From Crocodylus rhombifer (Eukaryota; Chordata; Crocodylia; Crocodylidae), in NCBI GenBank assembly GCA_038503035.1, contig JAVSML010000040.1, positions 62,001 through 126,000 on the forward strand: a stretch of 64,000 nucleotides of DNA. The letters are read 5' to 3'. Below, piece by piece: positions 1-11,110 of the stretch (positions are counted from its first letter, which is position 1; every line of letters begins with the position of its first letter). The notes beneath the pieces were generated by a model. It searched no databases and was not told the DNA's origin. It saw nothing but the letters and a program-made list of their open reading frames with translations. The position numbers were made by a program, and so were the translations under genes.

Positions 1-215
1 TTTAGGTTAGATATCAGGAGGCGCTACGTCACAGTCAGGGCGGCTAGGGTCTGGAACCAGCTTCCAAGAGAAGTGGTGCAGGCTCCTACCCTGGGGGTGT
101 TTGAGAGGATGAACATCTTGCTGGGGTCGTTTGACCCCAGTACTCTTTCCTGCCATGGCAGGGGGTCGGACTAGATGATCTGCTCAGGTCCCTTCTGACC
201 CTAGAAACTATGGAA
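1..215 (+). mobile_element. CR1 LINE, 3' end only (subfamily B)
   Basis: This is the extreme 3' end of a CR1 non-LTR retrotransposon, entering from outside the window. The first ~105 bases encode the conserved ORF2 C-terminus (FRLDIRR-like, VWNQLPREVV, APTLGVF). The reading is then broken by a small deletion just after GVFER. The 3' UTR follows, with the typical GGxCTAGATGATCTGCTCAGG block and the tail ccctagaaactatggaactatg. A second CR1 copy starts immediately after the tail. The copy cannot be functional: it has no endonuclease or reverse transcriptase in view and a broken C-terminus. Confidence 0.9.
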
Positions 216-1005
216 CTATGAATACTGACAAGTGCAGAGTACTGCACTTGGGAAGGAAGAACCAGCAGCACACCTATAGGCTGGGGAACTCCCTTCTGGA
301 AAGCACAGTGGCAGAAAGAGATCTTGGAGTCATTATTGATTCTAAAACGAACACGGGCCGCCAATGTGAGGATGCGGTCAGCAAGGCTAACCACACCTTG
401 TCATGTATCCACAGATGGATCATGAGCAGGTCCAAGGAGGTGATCCTCCCCCTCTATGTGACACTGGTCAGGCCACAGCTGAAGTACTATGTCCAGTTCT
501 GGTTGCTGCATTTCAGGAGGGATGAGGCCAGCATTGAGAGGGTCCAGAGGAGGGCCACTCGCATGACCAGGGGGCAGCAGAGCAGGCCCTGCGAGGAGAG
601 GCTACGGGACCTGGACCTGTTCATCCTGCACAAGAAAAGGCTGAGAAGGGACCTTGTGGACATCTATAAACTTACCAGGGGGGACCAGAGGGGATTGGGT
701 GAGACCCTGTTTCCCCGAGCATCTCCTGGTGTAACAAGGAATAATGGCCACAAGTTCATTGAGAGTAGGTTCAGGCTAGTCATCAGGAGGCACTGCTTTA
801 CAGTCAGGGTGGCCAGAATCTGGAACCAGCTTCCACGGGAAGTGGTGCTGGCTCCTACCTTGGAGGTCTTTAAAAGGAGGCTTGATAACTACCTGACTGG
901 GATCATATGAGCTTAACTTAGTGGGAGTCATATGAGCCCAGTGTTCATTCCTGCCCAGTGCAGGGGGTTGGACTTGATGATCTTCTCAGGTCCCATCTAT
1001 GAATC
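216..1005 (+). mobile_element. CR1 LINE, 5'-truncated copy (subfamily B)
   Basis: A second CR1 copy lies in the same orientation, starting inside ORF2 just after the reverse-transcriptase core and ending in the CR1 3' UTR and a short tatgaat tail near 1005. It directly abuts the tail of the copy at 1-215, giving a head-to-tail pair. 5' truncation is normal for target-primed reverse transcription. Downstream, homology switches to the TTA-flanked MITE family. Confidence 0.9.
218..910 (+). pseudogene. CR1 ORF2 C-terminal fragment (230 codons, open)
   Basis: This uninterrupted reading frame encodes only the region C-terminal to the CR1 reverse-transcriptase palm. Visible blocks are NTDKCRVLHLGRKN (residues 2-15), ERDLGVIID (about 33-41), LVRPQLKYYVQFW (about 83-95, usually LVRPQLEYCVQFW), RVQRRATRM, CEERLRDLDLF, GVTRNNGHK and WNQLPREVVLAPTLEVFKRRLD near the end. 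The first Met is just the first in-frame ATG after truncation and is not a native start. Catalytic motifs (YLDF, FADD) and endonuclease lie upstream in a full element and are absent, so the product could not retrotranspose. The open frame suggests modest age. It follows subfamily B more closely than A. Confidence 0.85.
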
Positions 1006-1320
1006 TCTGCCTGGCTGGAGCAGATAGCTGGAGCCAAGGCTAGCTTGCTTGTCCACCCTGCAAGGGAGAATTTGTTGAGGAGATGCAAAGGATCCTAGGA
1101 CGCTGGGGGATTGTGAATTAACTTGAATCTGGAGGGGATTTAGGACAGAACTTCAGTCTAAACCAGTTAAATTTGGTACTACAGCCATCCAGGATTATCT
1201 TAAACTGGTTTTAGCCATTTTGAGAGCAGTTTATGTGCACTGAACTTCTGTTGTATTACAGATTTGAACTGGTTTCTGATCACTTATGCCTATTTATGTG
1301 TCATTTTTGTTCCTAGACTG
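1006..1320. mobile_element. 3' part of a TTA-flanked MITE (same family as 12333 and 19181)
   Basis: After the CR1 tail the sequence matches the right halves of the elements at 12333-12835 and 19181-19973. Shared blocks are gagatgcaaag.atcct.gg..gctgggggattgtg, aacttgaatctggagggga, aaccagttaa, and the terminal block ggtttctgatcactta...tttatgtgtcatttttgttcctag. The left half is missing. CR1 insertion followed by loss, or a deletion at the junction, would explain this. Right end about 1317-1323. Confidence 0.7.
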
Positions 1321-2723
1321 TAAAGCTCAGACTGTTGCATCTTCATTGCTGTTAACCTGAGCTAGCTAAATTCACTTGAGTGCAGATTTGCCTAGTTGTG
1401 CATCATGACTTTATTTTGTCTTTTATTGCTTGTACCATAACTAACACAGCCTATGACAACATATATGGCTGTCCTCTGCATGAAGTAAGCAATCATGGGT
1501 TGCTGTCACCTTTACTTATTTCAAATGAATTCCTCCTCACCTTATGGATACGGGACTCTATTATGTCTATTAGCCATATTAAGGCTATGATAATGTCCTG
1601 AGAAAAATAACGTAGTTCATGAAACATTTTTAAAGCACCTTGTTGTGCTTTGCTATCAAAGATATCTCAGCATGGGGTCACTCCATCTCAGCAGGGAGTA
1701 GAAGAGACAGTGAACATGTAGAGAGACTTCCAAGATTGAAAAGTAGCCAGGACTCTGAGATTGTATGACTAGCTGCAAGTGATCTTTAAGACTACTTGAG
1801 ATTTTTGTGTCCTATTTAAAAGAAAACAGTATCAACATGATAGTATCCCTTAGCATGGTGCTGAGTCAGTGACTTAAAGGACAGACCCTTTATTTTGCAA
1901 GTGGAGGCTATCCTCCCATTACTGATTTAGTACTGCTCATGAAGTTTGATGACATTAGAGCATATAGCAATATGATGGGTATTATATATGTGTGTGTGTA
2001 TATCTATATACAGTTACCCAAAAGGGACCTTCTCACAAAGATGCGCTATTTTGAAGGAAATTATTTGTAAAGTGTTTTGGCCTTTCTGTGCAAAAGGATG
2101 TAGTCATTTCTGGTTCCCTGCCACTTTTTACTCAGGTCATTAAAATGCCATGAGAAAAGTAAGGAAGTTTAAAAAGAAAAAATTTTTAATATGCCTTCTT
2201 ATGCCTTGATATATGGAAAATATTTCAGCATAAATGAACAGCAAAATTATGGTCTCCAGTCTGCATAGTAGATATTTTATCATCACTGCAGGTCTCTAGC
2301 CACAAGCTTATCGCACAATAAATGACTCCTTAGAACGTCTATCATTTCTGAGATTTTGGAGGAGAGCAGAGATTAGAATTACTGTTGTTCCTTATAACAC
2401 AAAGGACATGAAGTTTGTGTGAAAATTGCATTCTGGCATCTGGTAGAAATGATTTCTCTGCAGCAGTAAGGAAGGCTCCTTGTCACTTGCATATGATATG
2501 AAGGAATCAATACATGCTGCAGACTGTTCCTGTTGTTCCTCCATTTTTCAGTGTTTGCATGGGTTTGTGCCTGATTCAAGGGGTTATCTGTAAACAAAAC
2601 TTTTATAGGTTAAGAAATACATTGGACCTTGGTTTTAGATAATGTATGCATTTATTATCCCCAAACTCTTTACTATACTAAATCAAATATTATTAGTGGA
2701 GTCAGTGACTGATGGATGTAAAC
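1321..2723. other. AT-rich non-coding stretch, no recognisable gene
   Basis: Nothing coding is seen here. It contains an alternating TA/TG tract at 1983-2011 (tatatatgtgtgtgtgtata). The only open frames are short and have no familiar protein motif. Confidence 0.6.
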
Positions 2724-3653
2724 CAGTGGTGACCAACCTGACTGGTGGATCCCCGAGCCTCTAGAAGTAGGGTGGATCCCTGAGCCTCCTGGGCTGGAGG
2801 GGCTGAGTGCGCGTGTGCCCCCCACCCAGCCCAGCAGGCCACTCCATGCGGGAGGGAAGGGGCAGAGACCTGGGGAGCATGTGCAGCGGGGTTCAGGGCA
2901 TAAAGCTTAGCCTGCAGTGACACCTGCCTACACTGCAGATAGATTGGGGGGGCACATGCCCCCCCCAAAATGTGGGGCAGTGCCAGTGGCTACAGCAGCT
3001 CTGAGGTAGGATATGAGGCAGGGGCAGGCCCTGCACAGCCGGCACAGGGTGGAGGACAGAGCCACGAGTGGCCCATCCAGGGGTGTGGGGAGGAGGGACA
3101 CGCAGCCCAGTGGGCATGTGCCTACAGATCTGCCCACAGGGTGGGGTGGTCTGAAGGCTGGGGCTAAGGAGACACCAGCTCTTCCCAGCCTGGCTTCAGA
3201 GGTGGTGATGCTGGGAGCAAGGCCACAGGGTGGGGCCATAGCCCCCCCAACTGCCACTGCCAGTGCCATTGCCTCCCACCTGCCCCAACCACAAGTGCAG
3301 GCCAGGCTTGGCGAGAACAGCTCAGTGCAGCCTGCTCCTCTCATTCAAGGACTTGGGGGCTGGGGGTTGGTGGGTGCGGTGGAGGGCAGTCTGCAGCTGT
3401 GGGCTGGAAGGCTGCATTGGGCTGTTCTCACTTGGCCNNNNNNNNNNGAGGCAGATCGAGACGCCAGTGGTGAGGGAGGGAGTGGGGCTAGGACTGGGGC
3501 CTCAATCTGCCCTGCTCCCCCACAGCCCTTTCCCCTCCCCTCAACCCCTCCCCACAGACTTACGTGCTGGGCAGGGGGGAGGGTGGGGTTAGATCTTTGG
3601 TTCCTTTTAAGTTCCAAAAGTGATCTCTGACCTAAAAAGGTTGGAGACCACTG
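2724..3653. mobile_element. Non-autonomous hAT-like DNA transposon with 8-bp TSD
   Basis: The left end CAGTGGTGACCAACCT (2724-2739) is matched in inverted form by the right end, which reads AGGTTGGAGACCACTG up to 3653. The identical 8-mer ATGTAAAC flanks both sides (2716-2723 and 3654-3661), the duplication length of hAT insertions. The interior is GC-rich and includes a 10-N gap at 3438-3447. Overlapping open frames in the interior are low-complexity by-products of GC richness. No transposase or BED domain was recognised, so mobilisation would have needed a transposase supplied in trans. Confidence 0.92.
3438..3447. other. Assembly gap (10 N)
   Basis: Ten unresolved bases lie inside the GC-rich interior of the hAT-like element. 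Confidence 0.98.
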
Positions 3654-3661
3654 ATGTAAAC

Positions 3662-5029
3662 ACTGTAGGTGGTGGATACTTGGCAATAACATTCACATAG
3701 CCTTGGACATTTGGGCCTGTTGTAGTGAAAGAGGAAAAGGAGGCCACAATCTATCCCCCACTCTGTCTAGAATGTCATCAGTTCTTTAATTTCCACCTGA
3801 TTGGTCTCAAGGGACAGGCAGAAGGGACCTCAATTGAACATTTCAGGAGTTAGTGCCACAGAAAAAGAATAGCAAAAAAGCAATGCATCATTCAAATTCC
3901 TTTAAAACAGCAGCAGTGTGGAAGCATATTGAACTCATTAGTAACATGCAAATAGACCAAACACAAAATAGCCCAAATTAGTATTTAGAAAAAAAAGATG
4001 AAGTAATGTTATGCAATTACAAGAGCCTGAAAATATGGCTGGTTTATTGAGAGATGCCATTTTTTGGCCTCAGTGACATAGCTAAGAAAACTTTACTAGT
4101 AAGAAATGCAACAGGGGCATTTTTGGTGAAAAATCCTCCATGTGAAAGGCAGAAAGACAGAAACAAATTCTGTTTTCATTTACAAATATGCAGCCAGCCA
4201 TAGGCAGAATTTGGCCCACTCGTTTATTTTTTCTCATATTTTCAAAGTATGGCACCATTCTCTTATATACTTCTAGAAAGCGAGTTAAATTAAGAGCTGC
4301 CATGTATGAAATTCTATCCAAAGCTAATTCAACTCCCTATAAGCCCTAAAAGGTTCTGTGGTGGCTGGTTAAAGCTTTTCTTTTGTATCCTTTAGCATTC
4401 CAGAAAGGAAGCTGAAGTGGTGAGAATATGATTTGAATCTTAGGTGGTTCTCATGACATCTCCGGACAAAGACATTCCAACAAGTTTTTTGAATGTTCAC
4501 TCCTGTGAATCAAACCCAAATGGCAAATTCTTCACAGCTTGCCAATTCATAGCTTTTAAGGCCAGACAAGATCACTGCAAGAATCTAATTTGAACTACAT
4601 AACACAGGGCAGAGAATTTCATCCAGTGACTACTCCCAGTACCTTGCTGTTGAATTTCGGAATCTCTTTTAGAATTACTACTAAGAATTACTACTACTAG
4701 TAGTAAAAAACAGAGAATTACTATTCCATCTTGCCTTTCAGACATATAAAATTCTCTGAGTATTTCAACATTTCAGTCCTTTACATTTGTTTCTTAGTCA
4801 CCAAAAAAGGGTTGCCCTGTCCCATTTACACCTGTTCTTTAGCACTAAAAAACAAAAAGGATATTAGGAATGTTTCTTAAGTTCTTTTATTTGACATCCT
4901 TTTATTTGAAGAATGGGATTCTGAATGACATGGTTATTAAACAGGAGGTCTTTTCCCAGTTGACCTTATGAAAGGCCCATTGGCTTATTTTGCAGTCTGG
5001 TGGAAGATAAACATTTATGAGTTGCGCAG
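3662..5029. other. Non-coding, no feature recognised
   Basis: AT-rich DNA with short open frames only. A short actact/tagtag patch lies at about 4678-4705. No splice-bounded coding segment was recognised. Confidence 0.55.
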
Positions 5030-5037
5030 GTTTAGAA

Positions 5038-5327
5038 TATGGCTGTCCAACTCTCAGCCCTGCAGCTGTAAGTGTCCTGCAAGGGGTTAATTTGTGGCCC
5101 CTGATCTTCCACTCCCCACTGCTGTGGTTGCAGCAGAAGCCATGGTCTTTAGGCTCCCTGTCCTGCCTCCAGCTTCTGCTCCCCAGGCATCGGGGGGTAC
5201 AGTGCAGTACAGTCCCCAGGGCTGAGGGAACCCACATGGCACAGTGCAGTGTGTGTGGTGGGCTGGTACAGATGGGAGCATCTGCATAGCATGTGGTCCC
5301 TAACTGCTTAGAAGATGGACAGCCCTG
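5038..5327 (-). mobile_element. Short hAT-like element (CAGGGCTGTCCA family)
   Basis: The right end, read on the minus strand, is CAGGGCTGTCCATCTTCTAA. The left end tatGGCTGTCCAACT is a diverged copy of the same terminus. Flanking octamers are gtttagaa (5030-5037) and atttagta (5328-5335), 6 of 8 matching, so the TSD is worn. The right terminus matches the left terminus of the element at 35658 for about 20 bases, so the two belong to one family. The interior is GC-rich with no transposase. Confidence 0.78.
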
Positions 5328-5335
5328 ATTTAGTA

Positions 5336-5835
5336 TGTGTCTGCAGTGCAGTCAGCAGTGTGATGTGGGATATTGGTACTTGCTTTTCTGCTAGCCCTCA
5401 CTGAAGTTCATGCTGCCCTGGCTTCACAGCTAGTGTTACCTGAGCAAGTGAGATGAAAGCTAGTGTAGTTTAAAGTTATATGTGCACCTCTGATTGGAGG
5501 TGTACAACACAGCTGAGCACCTGGGAGAGATGCAACACAAGGGAAGTGGTGACTTGCAACTTCCCCTGTATGGCTGGCAGGATCATGTGACAGCAGCAGC
5601 TAGTACCATCCCTCCACCCTGGTAAATCAGCACATGGGGCTGCTGCTACACTTTTTTTGCTGTAGCTACTCTGCTGCCTCTTATTACAGTGAGACATCCC
5701 CTCTGAGGCAAAAAAAGGATCAGGTTGGTCACAGTCTACTGCTGGAATTTTTGTGCTTGTTGTTTTTATCTTTCTTACAAACATCTTGAATTTAGTAACT
5801 ACATTTATACGTGTCATTTGGGGCAAACAAACACT
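5336..5835. other. Non-coding, no feature recognised
   Basis: No repeat family or coding segment was recognised between the two DNA elements. Confidence 0.5.
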
Positions 5836-5840
5836 TTCTG

Positions 5841-7380
5841 GGTGTTTCTACACATGCATTAGATCCAGGAGCAGCTTATCATGAGTAAATTACTTGCTAG
5901 TAAATGGTCCTGGGAAGGTGTCCACATGAGCAGGGAACTGAAAGCAGATTTGCTACTATTGGCAGCAAACTATTCTTGCTTCCTGGGGCCCTGCAATGGG
6001 TCTTTGCTGCCACCAGGGGAGCTCTAGGCTCCTCCTGGTTGCTAGTCTAGGGGGAGCACCAGGCCAGGAGACAACTGTCATCTGGCTGGGGATGGAACAT
6101 TGTTCCCTGCCCCTGAGGGGCTCCCTGCTGTTGGGGCAGGGATAACGTCCCCTTGTCCCAGCAGCAGGAAGCTCCTGGCCCCAGCTCCTGGACTTGGGGC
6201 AGAGGACTTGGAAAGAGCTGAAGCAGAGGGGCAGGTCCTAGGCCATGGCCTGATCCACTGGTGGGGCAGCTAGTAGCTGCTCCCCAGCCTGTGCCCTACC
6301 TACTTCCATGATCATGGAACTGAGCAGAGAACAGACTCTCCAGCCCCTGCCCCATGATCAGAGTGGAGGTTGGGAACTGTCTTGGTCAGGGGCAGGTTCC
6401 GGCTCTGTGCTCCGATCAGGCAATCAGGGTGTGGGGCTTGGAAAGAACTGTAGGGAAGGAACTGGTCCCAGCCCCCTGCCCCCATCCACTGCTAGCTGCT
6501 CCACTGGCAGATTGGGGCAGGGGCCTGGGACCTGTCCTACCCCTGCAGCTCTTTCCAAGCCCTGTGCCTTGATTGCCCAATCGGGGCATGGGGCTGGGAC
6601 CTGCCTCTGACTGGGACAGTTCTCACCCCCTGCACCACAGTTGCAGGGCAGGGAGTGGAAAGCCTGTTTCCTGCTCAGCTCTGTAATCACAGAGCTCAAT
6701 GGGGAACAGGCTGGAGAGCCTGTTTCCCAGCCAGTTCCATGATCATGGAGCTGGGCAAGGAAAAGACTCCCCAGCCCCCACCAGCAGGGAGCTCCCTCCC
6801 AGTGCCAACTCCACAACCACAGGGCTGGCACTGGGAGATAAGGATCTCCCACTGCCGGCCCTCCAGTCACAGACTTGGCAGTCGGAGAGAAGCATCTTTT
6901 AGCCTGAGCTCTGTGACTGTGGAGCTTGACCTGGGAGGTAAGCATCTCCCAGCCCCCCACTCTTCAAATGCAATTGCGAAGCAGGGGCTGGGAGATCTGG
7001 GGGCTGGGAGATAAGGATCTCCCAGCCCCCGCTCCCTGATCTTTATCTCAGAATGTGGGGCTTGGACCTCCCTACTACCTGGGCAGGGGGATATAGTTCC
7101 TGTCCAGGCTTTGGTGGCAGAGCCCATCCTGGCAGGGAGCAATCTTCTGCCCCCTGCTGGACAGCTGAACGGAGCAGATTCGCACTGTGTCAGGCATCTA
7201 CATGAGCCCTACTATGCAATAACTAATTGCAAGTAAATTTGTTACTTGCATTTGCAGGTAGAAAATTTACTTGTGATTAGTGAAGTTTACTGTGCAGTAA
7301 GCATGTGCATGTATCGACATGCAGGCTTACTACACAGTAAACTGTGCTACTGCACAGTAATGCTTCTTGTGTAGATGCAT
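5841..7380. mobile_element. Large GC-rich short-TIR element with internal palindromic repeats
   Basis: Near the left edge is TTTCTACACATGCATTA (5845-5861). Near the right edge, TAATGCTTCTTGTGTAGATGCAT (7358-7380) is its inverted partner apart from a 3-4-base insertion. AT-rich subterminal zones rich in 'ttact' and 'agtaa' (5880-5910 and 7190-7360) enclose a GC-rich core. That core repeats the theme cagctctgtnatcacagagctg...gggnaacagnctnnccagcccc at about 6300, 6670, 6730 and 6900, each with its own small palindrome. No TSD could be fixed and no transposase was found. A cut-and-paste (hAT or PIF/Harbinger-type) MITE is the best reading. Confidence 0.6.
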
Positions 7381-7811
7381 GCAAGTATCATGAAACGATT
7401 ATGGAGTGTTAGGAAAAGTCTAGTTTAGTGCTCCCTCACTGAAGTACACCCAGTCAAAATGCAGAGAAACATCATCTACTTTGCCAGCTTGGAGAGAAAA
7501 AAGAAGCAGGAGATTTGAAAACTGATCCTGCCATATTGCTATAAAAATCTGCACCTGGATTTGGGAGTTACAGTCTCTCTTTTTCTCTAGTATCTCCCTC
7601 CTCCTCCATCTACTTCCACTCCCTTCTCCCTCCTCCTCTGCTTGGTTTGGAAACTTTTCATTACTAATAAACTATAGCTAATTTCCAAAAGGCACCAGTT
7701 TGTAAGCAAATGAATCCTGTTCCTTCCCTTCCTCCTCACCTACCTGCAAAAACAATATATGAAGATAAGATGTATAGAAAAGGTAAAGAACAGAAAAACT
7801 AAAAGAGAAAA

Positions 7812-7858
7812 TGTGTGTGTGTGTATGTTTGTGTGTGCGTGCGTGCGCACGTGTGTGC
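7812..7858. repeat. GT/GC microsatellite
   Basis: Imperfect (GT)n with a CG-containing alternating purine-pyrimidine segment (gtgcgtgcgtgcgcacgtgtg), a possible Z-DNA former. Confidence 0.9.
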
Positions 7859-10642
7859 AGGGAAAGACCCAGAAATCAAGGAAATCAGAACCATGCCATG
7901 TAAAATTGTTACAGCTGTTTCTGTTTTTATTGGCTGTTTCTTTTGGATTCATTTCTCCAGCAACTGCTGTTCATGTGAGCAGGAAGGCATGCAGCATGAC
8001 ATTGCTCTGTGCTTGAGAGGTCCTGGGGCCAAGGGTGGAGAGTGTGGGGAGAGGAAGAGGGTGTGGTGGTGAGGAGGAGGTTTGTGGGGGCACATCAAAG
8101 TACATCCTGGTAATGTGTTACAGTAACCCAGGAAATTAAATGCAGAAACATTAAATAATCTAATAGGAATATAGGATTTGTAATACAGATCAAACTGTTG
8201 GTTCATGTAGGCAGCAATAGCTGATTGGTACTTGATGCCTCAGGGGAAAAGGAGGCCCCTTTCCACCCATTAATATAAACCTAATTAGCTTTCTTTCCAG
8301 AAGTTCTTTGCAGAGATTTGGACACACGGTGTTCCTCACATACAAATAGAACAGAATGCATTACAATATATGTCCCCTACAAGCTGGGACAGTGTGAGGT
8401 GCTTGGGTAGTAATGGGGACTAGACAAGCATGCAAAGAGTGCGAAGAGAGTGTACCTAGCTATTCGAGTAATTTTGTATATAGGGAAAACAGTGGTTGGG
8501 GGAAGAGATCTACTTACTTTTTCAAGTGAGGAAATATTTATTCTATTTACAGATAAAATTAAATGTCTGCTTCTGTGGGCAGAAATCCTAGATGAAATCT
8601 AAAGCCATGAAATGCAATCTCAGATGATCTACTTAGGTAACTGACTAATGAGAGAAAGAAGTCTGGCAGAAAAAGTGAAAATACTGTTTGCTTTTTTGCT
8701 CCCCCATTGGTTGCTTTGTAGTTGCTTCACTTTAATAGGTCTCATTAAGTAGTCACCTAATGGGAAGTGGACAGATCTTGAGTTTTGTTGTTTCTCAGAC
8801 AAAAGACTTCATCATCCCCAAGTGCAAAAATAATTGTGAAAATTCATACAAGGCCATGCACGTGGCATTCATATTATAACAATGAGCACCTTAGAAATGT
8901 TTATTAATTAATTAAAGAAGCACTTTTTTTTTGTTGAGTTTGCCAAACAAAAGAATACAAAAATAACAATTCTATTTTTTATTCTGGAAACTCAACAGAA
9001 AATAAAGTGAAAACAAAGGAATTAAATTCAAAAGTACATCTTGTGTTGTAAATGTTGATTATTACATCCACATATACACACGTGCACACATACATGTATT
9101 TGAAAAGACAACAGGGAACCTTAACATTTTATACAAAAAACAGATTAGATGAACCCTAAACAAACTATTCCTTTGTTATTAAGCATTATATCTAGCTCAG
9201 CAACTTATACTAGAACCCAGGTCCTCGTTCCCACCTGTTCTTAGTTTTCCTTTGTATGTGAGCCAAAATGTGTTCCATATGTCAAAATTCTAGCAAGTAT
9301 AATGAAATGTCCCCTAAAATGGTTTGTTCACTCAGAATACCTTCAAATCATACAGGGGTTGAGTTCAAATCCATGACCTAAATCATACCTTCTACAGCTT
9401 GGTTGCAGATCAGATACAGACCTGGAAGGTGCCGTGTTATCATGTCCATTTCCCATTTAGCTAAAATCAAGAATCTGAAACAGAACTTGATTTACAAAAT
9501 GCTATATATGGAACTTGAGCCAGATGTAAAAAGTCACCCATTAAGCTTTCCTCTGAGCACACAAGTCAGGTAATTATGCTCACTTTTGGCTTCAATGTTT
9601 TACACACACAAATAATTCCATTGATTAGGCTCTAGTTTGTTTAAAGTTCGGTATGGTTTTGCTAAACTTGTGCTTACTTGAGTGACTATATGATTTCATA
9701 AATCCTGCCTGAACATGCAGATCAGATAACAGCACACCAAGCATCCCTTTTACTGAATACAATTACTTGTATAAAGGGGCTGGCTTGTAAATAATGAATC
9801 AGTTTGAAAATTCAGACCTTTGTGAGTAACAGTCGCAGGGAGAGACCCTCTCTAAGGTTTTGTGTTCCATACAAATGCCCAGAGCAAATCATGAAACATT
9901 AATGAAATACGAGTGTTCTTTTAAAAGCTCTGACTGGAACCTTAGGACAAGTGTGAAAAACCCACCTTGCTCATCACTTCTCAAAGCAAGGAATAGAAGA
10001 TTTCTGACTTCTAATCTAGGGCCTCATCTACTGACTCAGTTGAGTTGCACTTTTGGGTTGGAAATCTTGGAAGAAAAATAATTTCTTATGAGATTTGTGT
10101 TATTTCTTGGCTCTGAATAGGGCAGAAATTCAAGAATAGATTTTCTTGTGGTATTTTGGTATTTCCACATCAGGTCTTAGCAAAATATGAGCAGTGATGC
10201 ATGAAAACAAATAAAAGGTTCTCAACAGATAAAAGTTAACTATATAGTTTTTTGAACTTCATAAACGTTTTATAAGTAATTTTGATTTGAGCCAAAGTTT
10301 TGAGTCAGCTTTATGTTAATTGGATTTCTTTGTCCATTCCTAGCAATTAGTGATTAGAGCTCTGGGAATCTCTGCATTAATCAGCTACAAATGCTAGCAG
10401 TCTGAATTACATGAAAGGACTTTTTTTAAGTTCACAAGTTTAGCAGGACTGGGGTTTAAATAAAGCAATTATGTTCCCCAACTCTCCAGAAACTGCACCA
10501 TGTAACACATTCTCATCATCCACCCACTCACAGTTGTATGTAGATTGGAAAAGTTTACAATTTCTGTCCTTACTTGATGTTGGAAGAAGACAACTGTTGC
10601 CCCTGCTGGCCCAACCAACTGATCCACCTACCTTCTGGCTCC

Positions 10643-10668
10643 CACACACACACACACATATACACACA
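10643..10668. repeat. CA microsatellite
   Basis: An imperfect run of CA dinucleotides interrupted by one TATA step. Confidence 0.85.
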
Positions 10669-11009
10669 AAGAAGCACTTGAAAAGATCTGATTTCAGTTT
10701 TTTGTTTGGAAATGTTTTTAAAGGATGAGTGGATAGGAACTTTGGGCCATGATCCAAAAATGGGATTTGGGCACCTATAAGTTAGGTGTAGCAACACCTA
10801 CATTTTAGCTACCTGTTCCTACCAGTTTGAATCCAGAATCCCAAACTAGGTACCTGGGTTCCCAATGCAGCACACAATCCCTCTATCTGTACATTTAGGA
10901 CACTTGTAAAAATTTGTCCGCAAGCACCAAACAAATTGCGTGTTTGGATTATTTCAATGAACTTAATATCATTAAAATAAACCCTACCAATGAAATACAT
11001 GGGATGTTG

Positions 11010-11110
11010 TGGCAGAATGGGTTAAGTATCTTGCTAGATCTCAAGAGATATGAGTTCAAGCTGTGCTCTAGGTTTATGGCAAAGACTGCCCCTCAGTTGA
11101 CCATGGGTGT
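11010..11110 (+). mobile_element. Possible tRNA-derived SINE head
   Basis: GTGGCAGAATGGGTTAAGTA resembles an RNA polymerase III A box. GAGTTCAAGCTGTG, about 45 bases downstream, resembles a B box, and the order and spacing suit a tRNA-derived SINE on the plus strand. Family and end are not clear, and no A-rich tail was identified. Confidence 0.4.

Larger units (their letters stand above)
7381..11005. other. Mostly unique AT-rich DNA, no gene recognised
   Basis: It contains a pyrimidine-rich patch at 7571-7645, a GT microsatellite at 7812-7858 and a CA microsatellite near 10643-10668. About 10740-10900 holds a 'gggcacctataagttaggtg'-type old repeat that could not be classified. Open frames here are short and partly microsatellite translation. 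Confidence 0.5.

Noticed and set aside
3013..3630. Overlapping GC-rich open frames on both strands
   Set aside because: They lie inside a TIR/TSD-bounded element, span an assembly gap, are low in complexity and open in several frames at once, as GC-rich non-coding DNA often is.
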